Assembly: GCA_022650485.1 (NCBI GenBank)
Contig: JALCPP010000006.1
Span: 124,001 to 188,000 of the forward strand
DNA length: 64,000 bases
Origin: Oscillospiraceae bacterium
GTDB taxonomy: Bacteria; Bacillota; Clostridia; Oscillospirales; Acutalibacteraceae
Reading direction: 5' to 3'
Shown here: piece after piece, positions 59,671-64,000 of the stretch
How the letters are laid out: every line of letters begins with the position of its first letter
Numbering within the stretch: position 1 is the stretch's first letter
Translations under genes and position numbers: made by a program
The notes under the pieces: generated by a model
Databases searched by the model: none
What the model was told of the DNA's origin: nothing
What the model saw: the letters and a program-made list of their open reading frames with translations, nothing else

Positions 59671-60462
59671 ATGAACCCAAAAACCATATTTTTCGATCTT
59701 GACGGAACTCTGCTCGGCACAAAGAACGGCCAAAAATTTCAAATTCCGCACAGCGCTCTGCGCGCGCTTTCCCGTCTGCGGGAAAACGGGCACCGGATCG
59801 CGGTCTGCTCCGGCCGTCAGGAAGCCTTTATCCACAAATTTTTTCCGGGCCTGTTTCAAAGCTATGTTGCACAGAACGGCGCGCACGTTGTCGTTGACGG
59901 AAAAACGGTGCTGGACCGGATTCTGCCGGAAGAGCGGGTGAAAAGCCTTGCAAAGCATTTTGATTCTTTCGGATGCGGCTATGTCTTCCTGGGAAAACAG
60001 CACGGCTGGGCACGGAACATTCCGGACCGGCTGTTCGGGAGCATCGAAGAAATTTACAGCCTGCCGCATTTTTTAATCCGTGAGTGGGAACCAAATCAGG
60101 TAAAGGCCGGCATGATGGATTTTGTGTTTGAAACGGATGAGGAGTACAAAAAATGCGCCGGCGCGTTCACCGGCGGCATGATTCTGAACCGCCACCCGGG
60201 CGGGCTGACCAGCGACCTGAGCTTCCCGGAATGGGACAAAGGGAAGGGAATCGGCGCATTTTTGTCCCAAGCCGGCATTGCAAAAGAGGACACGGTCGCG
60301 TTTGGTGACGGCTACAACGATGTGTCCATGATGGAGTCGGTCGGCTGTGCCGTTGCCATGGGCAACGCCGTCGACAAAGTAAAGCAAAAAGCCGATTATG
60401 TCACCACCCCGATTTTCGAGGACGGAATTGAAAACGGATTACAACATTTGGGATTGCTCTAA
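59671..60462 (+). CDS. HAD-superfamily phosphatase (Cof-type, class IIB)
   Basis: A 263-residue cytosolic hydrolase. Motif I IFFDLDGTLLG (nucleophile Asp at about 10), motif II CSGRQ, the cap domain between about 80 and 185, Lys in WDKGKGIGAF and motif IV FGDGYNDVSMM are all present, then GCAVAMGNAVDKVKQKADYVT as in Cof proteins (core GCAVAMGNAVDKVK). Cof-type enzymes dephosphorylate sugar phosphates, FMN or PLP with low specificity. AGGAGG precedes the ATG; an ATG eight codons upstream is not preferred. Divergent from spoVAE. Confidence 0.93.
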   Translation: MNPKTIFFDLDGTLLGTKNGQKFQIPHSALRALSRLRENGHRIAVCSGRQEAFIHKFFPGLFQSYVAQNGAHVVVDGKTVLDRILPEERVKSLAKHFDSFGCGYVFLGKQHGWARNIPDRLFGSIEEIYSLPHFLIREWEPNQVKAGMMDFVFETDEEYKKCAGAFTGGMILNRHPGGLTSDLSFPEWDKGKGIGAFLSQAGIAKEDTVAFGDGYNDVSMMESVGCAVAMGNAVDKVKQKADYVTTPIFEDGIENGLQHLGLL

Positions 60463-60534
60463 AATATCTGTACCTGGTTTCACCCGGGCAGGACCCAAAA
60501 AAATTTTGCACGATTCTTGTAGGTCCGCCGTTAC

Positions 60535-60777
60535 GATGAAATCGGACACCACCCATGATTTTTCTCTGACACAGGGTAAGAGCTACACCTTTAAGCTCAC
60601 AGGAGCGGCCTCGTTCCATCCCGGCACCAACGGTATTTTTAAAACAGAGCTGGTGTCGCGCTCCGGCGGGGATTCTTATGACCGGATTACGGCCGTCGGA
60701 ACTGCCGGCTCTTCCTCCGGGTTTTACATGAGCGCGCCGAAACGAATCTGCGTTGTGACTTTGCCCGCCGTGTAGCC
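60535..60777 (+). pseudogene. Stand-alone fragment of a surface/cell-wall-protein C-terminal domain
   Basis: An ATG-started frame of 80 codons (MKSDTTHDFSLTQGKSYTFK...) rich in beta strands, with SYDRITAVGTAGSSSGFYMS and a final VVTLPAV. The SDT...F..G.sY.fk.tG plus ITAVG.aG..sG.Y pattern is what I know from small C-terminal modules of clostridial peptidoglycan hydrolases and other secreted proteins. Here there is no ribosome site, no signal peptide and no catalytic domain before it, so I read it as the remaining end of a lost gene. Confidence 0.5.
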
Positions 60778-60820
60778 CGGCTCACGGTTCTAGCCCCCGC
60801 CTTTCATTGCCCTTTTTACA

Positions 60821-60880
60821 GATAAAAAAACATCCCCGCACGGAATCAGTACGCCAACCAGATTCCATGCGGGGATGTTG
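60821..60880 (-). terminator. Terminator after the P-type-ATPase-like gene
   Basis: 18-bp stem with one mismatch (ACATCCCCGCA.GGAATC/GATTCC.TGCGGGGATGT) followed on the minus strand by seven T. Confidence 0.9.
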
Positions 60881-60903
60881 TCTAATTAAAATAAAAGAAA
60901 CAC

Positions 60904-63900
60904 TTACGGCCTGCGCAGGCGCGGCACAAAAAGGATTGCCGCGGCCCAGAACGCTTCGTAAATACAAAGTGCGGTCAGGCTGAGATGTTTCAGTCCGGAA
61001 GTAAAGGACAGAAGCGCCACAAGCGCAAAGCCAAGCGCAACCGCGGCGACCTGCAATGCAACGGCAATGGAAATGTTGGCACGCTGCCGGATACAGGCAG
61101 TCAGCAGGCGTATCATGGCGCCCGCACGCCCCGATGTGGCAATCATCGCATCCGCGCGGTCCGGTTCCGCAGAAACCAGACCGGTGTAAACCTTTCCGAG
61201 CTGTTCCGGCAGAACAACAATCTCCTGCTCATACAGCCCAAAGCTTTCCGCCAGAAAACGCGGGGTGATATTCGGGTCGCTGGTGCGTACAATCAGGCTG
61301 ATCCCGTTGCGCCCCATACGCCGGAGCAGCTGCGAACGCCGCAGGTCGGAATGATAATTAATGATAAACATGGCGACCAGCGTGCCGCCGGAAGCCAGAT
61401 ACTCCAGCCGTTTTCCGCTTTGGATGTATTTCTTTTCATAGTCGCGCGACGGCGGCTCGATTCCATGCGCCCGCATCAGTTCATGGGTGCCAACCAGAAT
61501 CTGACGCCCGGAAACAATTCCGCTGACCCCTCTGCCATCCTCATAGACGGTATCGCTGATCTTGGGCAGAATTTCCCTGCGGCTTTTGATAATCTGATCA
61601 AACAAATCGGAAAGCGGCCCGCCGACCGTGCACATCAACGCTGCGGCATCCAGAATTGCCTCATCGATGCGCTGACCCGCAAAGGTGCGGATTCCGTTTA
61701 AAATTACGGTTCCGCGCGGGAACAGGTCCTCCGCGTCCAGCATGACGGCATTGGCGGCGCTGAACCGGTCAATTGCCGCCCATCCCGCCACCATGGAAGC
61801 GCTGTGCCGGGCAATCCCGCAAAGGCGCGAAACCGGCTGATTGACACACAGCATATTGGTAAACGGAACACAAATCAGGCAGGAGGCCGCCAGAACGGTC
61901 AGGGCGGAACCCGCGTTGCTCGGGGTCAGGAACACGGTGGCGGCACACAGCGCCAAACTGAGCAGAAAACCGGCCGGTGCCATCACCTGCGAAATCCGGT
62001 CCGCCGGGTCCGGCGTGTAAGAAAGACGCAGAAAGCCCTGCAGGAACAAGGATTCCGACTGATAGGCAATGTGCGGATCGCCGAGCACACTGTCACCGGC
62101 TAACCGCAGGGAAGTATTGTAATCGCCGTACAGCCGCACCGCATATTTTTTATTTTTGGTGCAAAGAAATTTAAAGTTTGCAAAAATACGTCTCGCCATA
62201 CTGAACTTGCCGGCGGTGTTGAGGAACAGCGCGACGGCGGCAAGGGGAGCGTACAGCCGGATTCCGTCCGGAATTCCAAGGACCAGCAGAACAATATTCT
62301 GAACCAGAGCGGCCAGTATCGCCACGGCCACCGCCGTATCCGCATTTGCCTGAAGGGAAGTCAGCCCCTTGATTCCATTCCAGAGCGTTGAACCGCTGAA
62401 ACCCGCCGCAATCACCAGGAATGCAAGCTGAATGACCGGATAGGACGGACCGTCAAAGATCATATGTACCTCCGGCGGCAGCACCGCCGGATACTCTGTG
62501 ACAAGGCCAACCACAAGCAGAATTAAAGTCGCAATTCCCGTAACGGCCAGCCGAAGCGACAGCCTTGTCACGTTTCGGAGCAAATCATGATGAACAGAGG
62601 GCGCATCCGCACGGTCGGTGTAATCATCCAGCTCCTCCGGTTCCTCCGGCTGTTCCGGGTCGAATTCATCGGGTTCTTCCGCGCCGAACAGGCGGAACCT
62701 GCGCTTTGAGCCGCGCATCGGACCGGCCGGTTCCTCCGGCGGAGCGGGCGGTTCTTCTTCCGCCTTGCCGGAAATCGGAAGCGGTTCCGCCGGGGCAGAA
62801 TCCCCGCAAGGTTCCTTCTCCTGTTCCGGTTCGCCGGGCTCTTCAGGCTCCGGTGCGGCTTCCGTCTGCAATTTCTCAGTCTCTTCCGGTTCCGTCACAG
62901 CGTTCTTTTCCGATTCACCGGGTTCCTGCGGTTCCGGAAACGGAATCGGCTCGGGCGGCTCCGGCATCGGACTGTTTTCCGCCTCTGCTTCCAAAAGCTC
63001 TTTCAGGCCGCACGGGCGAATCACATGCACCGGAGCAGCGCACGCCCGGTACTGCGGCCTTGCCCTGTCCTCCGGGTCTGTCCGCGGCGGCGGAACCCGG
63101 CGGTCCTCCCGGGCACAAGGGGGCGTCTTCTGCGGCTCCTTGATTGGGGCAGGCTCTTTTTCCTCCGCTTTTACGGGGGATTTTTGGGGTTCCGGCACAA
63201 AGGCATCCTGCGGCTGCACTTCCTGCGGTGTTTCTTCTGAAACAGACGTTTCAGACCGTGTGGGCGGCTGCGGATCCGGTGCCGGCACCGGCGGCTTGAC
63301 AACCGGCTCACGCTGCGGGCCGGGGGATACCACAGGTTTTGGGGCAGGCTCCGGCTGCGGAATTTCCGGAACAGACGGGCCTGGCGCCGGCACCTCCGGC
63401 GGCTGTACCGGTTCGCCCTGGGGGAAGAGTTCCTCCGGGTCAAACCCCGCTTTCTGCATAATTTTCTGCAGTCGTTCCTGGCGCTCGCGATGGATGCGGT
63501 CAAACGTTTCCGCCATATCCGGCCCGTCGGTTTTCCCGGGTTCGTCAAACAGGTAGGAAAAGGCGGACCCACTGTCCGTTTTCTCCTTTCCGCCCTCGTC
63601 GTCCGGTCGGACGGTCTTTTCATATTCCCTGCGGTATTCCTCCAGAGGGCGCAGCTGTAGCCCGTAGTAAAGGTCATCCTCTTCACGGAATTCTTCCCGC
63701 TTTTTGCGGCGCCCAAGCCGTGAAAACCAATGCTTTTTCTTCTTTTCCGGTTCCGGCGGCTGTTCTATTTCAGAAGGCTTTCCATTCTCCGCCTCGTCGC
63801 CTGCCTCCATGTTGAGCGCGCGGCGCGCCCCCTGCAGAACTTCCTCCCGGTTTGGCGGGGATTTCTTTGGGGAACTTTTTGTGTGAGCGGGTTCGCTCCC

Positions 63901-63975
63901 TTTGATAATATGTGCCTCCGCTAGAATTTCTTCGACCGAATAATCTTTTTGCGGAGCTTTTCCGTTTTCGTTCAT
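60904..63975 (-). CDS. P-type-ATPase-like membrane protein without catalytic motifs, fused to a long acidic Pro/Glu-rich region
   Basis: A 1023-residue protein. Residues 1-460 are low-complexity, rich in Pro and Glu, with a basic patch (KKKKHWFSRLGRRKKR) and no fold I recognise. From about 465 come paired membrane segments, and then the order of a P1B-type ATPase: PVSRLCGIARHSASMVAGWAA aligns with the helix before the phosphorylation site; VMLDAEDLFPRGT (about 745) stands where IIFDKTGTLT is expected; GRGVSGIVSGRQILVG (about 812) matches the N-domain GxGVxGxVxGxxxxVG; SLIVRTSDPN (about 895) replaces MLTGDN; EPDRADAMI (about 937) replaces the GDGINDAPAL hinge; two to three membrane segments close the protein. 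The TGE actuator motif is not found. It should be unable to pump by the normal cycle; a sensory, scaffolding or regulatory role is an inference. Confidence 0.8.
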   Translation of the reverse strand: MNENGKAPQKDYSVEEILAEAHIIKGSEPAHTKSSPKKSPPNREEVLQGARRALNMEAGDEAENGKPSEIEQPPEPEKKKKHWFSRLGRRKKREEFREEDDLYYGLQLRPLEEYRREYEKTVRPDDEGGKEKTDSGSAFSYLFDEPGKTDGPDMAETFDRIHRERQERLQKIMQKAGFDPEELFPQGEPVQPPEVPAPGPSVPEIPQPEPAPKPVVSPGPQREPVVKPPVPAPDPQPPTRSETSVSEETPQEVQPQDAFVPEPQKSPVKAEEKEPAPIKEPQKTPPCAREDRRVPPPRTDPEDRARPQYRACAAPVHVIRPCGLKELLEAEAENSPMPEPPEPIPFPEPQEPGESEKNAVTEPEETEKLQTEAAPEPEEPGEPEQEKEPCGDSAPAEPLPISGKAEEEPPAPPEEPAGPMRGSKRRFRLFGAEEPDEFDPEQPEEPEELDDYTDRADAPSVHHDLLRNVTRLSLRLAVTGIATLILLVVGLVTEYPAVLPPEVHMIFDGPSYPVIQLAFLVIAAGFSGSTLWNGIKGLTSLQANADTAVAVAILAALVQNIVLLVLGIPDGIRLYAPLAAVALFLNTAGKFSMARRIFANFKFLCTKNKKYAVRLYGDYNTSLRLAGDSVLGDPHIAYQSESLFLQGFLRLSYTPDPADRISQVMAPAGFLLSLALCAATVFLTPSNAGSALTVLAASCLICVPFTNMLCVNQPVSRLCGIARHSASMVAGWAAIDRFSAANAVMLDAEDLFPRGTVILNGIRTFAGQRIDEAILDAAALMCTVGGPLSDLFDQIIKSRREILPKISDTVYEDGRGVSGIVSGRQILVGTHELMRAHGIEPPSRDYEKKYIQSGKRLEYLASGGTLVAMFIINYHSDLRRSQLLRRMGRNGISLIVRTSDPNITPRFLAESFGLYEQEIVVLPEQLGKVYTGLVSAEPDRADAMIATSGRAGAMIRLLTACIRQRANISIAVALQVAAVALGFALVALLSFTSGLKHLSLTALCIYEAFWAAAILFVPRLRRP

Positions 63976-64000
63976 TCGATCCGCTCTCCCGTGTTATTTT

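Larger units (their letters stand above)
60463..60903. other. Region between the HAD gene and the P-type-ATPase-like gene
   Basis: Contains a gene remnant (60535-60777) and one terminator (60821-60880). The piece 60463-60534 shows no promoter, ribosome site or clear terminator for the HAD gene. Confidence 0.5.

Noticed and set aside
59608-60069. N-terminal extension of spoVAE
   Set aside because: It overlaps the HAD gene on the other strand; SpoVAE homologues begin at MDFVWAF-like residues.
62600-63500. Possible DNA repeat array in the GC-rich, Ser/Gly-coding plus strand
   Set aside because: It is the reverse side of the Pro/Glu-rich coding region; codons vary, and there is no exact repeated unit or spacer pattern as in CRISPR.

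Overview
The window is chromosomal DNA from an endospore-forming, Gram-positive anaerobe, most likely a member of the Clostridia (Oscillospirales/Ruminococcaceae-like). The reasons are sporulation and germination genes (spoIIP, gpr, spoVAC, spoVAD, spoVAE), a single-chain pyruvate:ferredoxin oxidoreductase, GTP-dependent PEP carboxykinase, a perfect CIRCE/hrcA heat-shock operon, Firmicutes-type sigma-A promoters with strong Shine-Dalgarno sites and frequent TTG/GTG starts. Base composition is moderate to slightly GC-rich by eye (not counted). I see no rRNA, tRNA, insertion sequence, prophage or CRISPR array.

Layout. 0-3.6 kb: end of a short-chain dehydrogenase gene, a purine permease behind a terminator-like leader hairpin, and pckA. 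3.7-10.1 kb: a tight leftward operon polA - rlmA - GT-C glycosyltransferase - rimI - small membrane protein - tsaD. 10.2-15.2 kb: lipoprotein, dusB, degV plus a tandem GNAT gene, a membrane-anchored protein with a Listeria-Bacteroides-type repeat, and a small conserved-looking protein. 15.3-19.2 kb: an orphan ABC ATPase, a phosphohexomutase, and spoVAC-spoVAD. 19.3-22.8 kb: TrkH-type K+ transporter, queT under a preQ1-I-like riboswitch, and a CNNM/CBS protein. 23-27.2 kb: nifJ (PFOR) and a CBS pair protein. 27.3-29.8 kb: an XRE regulator carrying a long run of glycine pentads, and HtrA. 29.9-34.9 kb: leftward operon iscS - thiI - cinA - MoCF-like - GNAT. 35-38.9 kb: a peptide-type ABC importer (binding protein and two permeases, no ATPase) preceded by a possible leader peptide. 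39-41.9 kb: pstSCA behind a phased PhoP-box array. 42-46 kb: coaB-coaC-P1 peptidase operon, a C39-like protease and a small membrane protein. 46-58.7 kb: dnaJ-dnaK-grpE-hrcA, hemW-lepA, tam, two membrane proteins, spoIIP, gpr, rpsT, in the order familiar from Bacillus subtilis. 58.8-64 kb: a 50-aa membrane protein, spoVAE, a HAD phosphatase, a remnant domain, and a 1023-aa P-type-ATPase-like protein that lacks the catalytic motifs.

How the genes work together: the two spoVA pieces, gpr and spoIIP serve engulfment, dipicolinate uptake and spore outgrowth; hrcA/CIRCE controls the chaperone set; iscS and thiI supply sulfur to tRNA thiolation or thiamine; queT feeds queuosine synthesis; rimI, tsaD, rlmA and dusB modify the translation apparatus. 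Several transporters (Pst, peptide ABC, TrkH) have no ATPase or regulatory subunit in this window, so those parts must be encoded elsewhere.

The best candidate for something undescribed is the 1023-residue protein at the right end: a roughly 460-residue acidic, proline-rich cytosolic region joined to a P-type ATPase fold whose DKTGT, TGDN and hinge motifs all appear to be lost. The pentad-repeat XRE regulator, the leader peptide before the ABC importer, and a coding-like segment without a start codon behind spoVAE also deserve a look.
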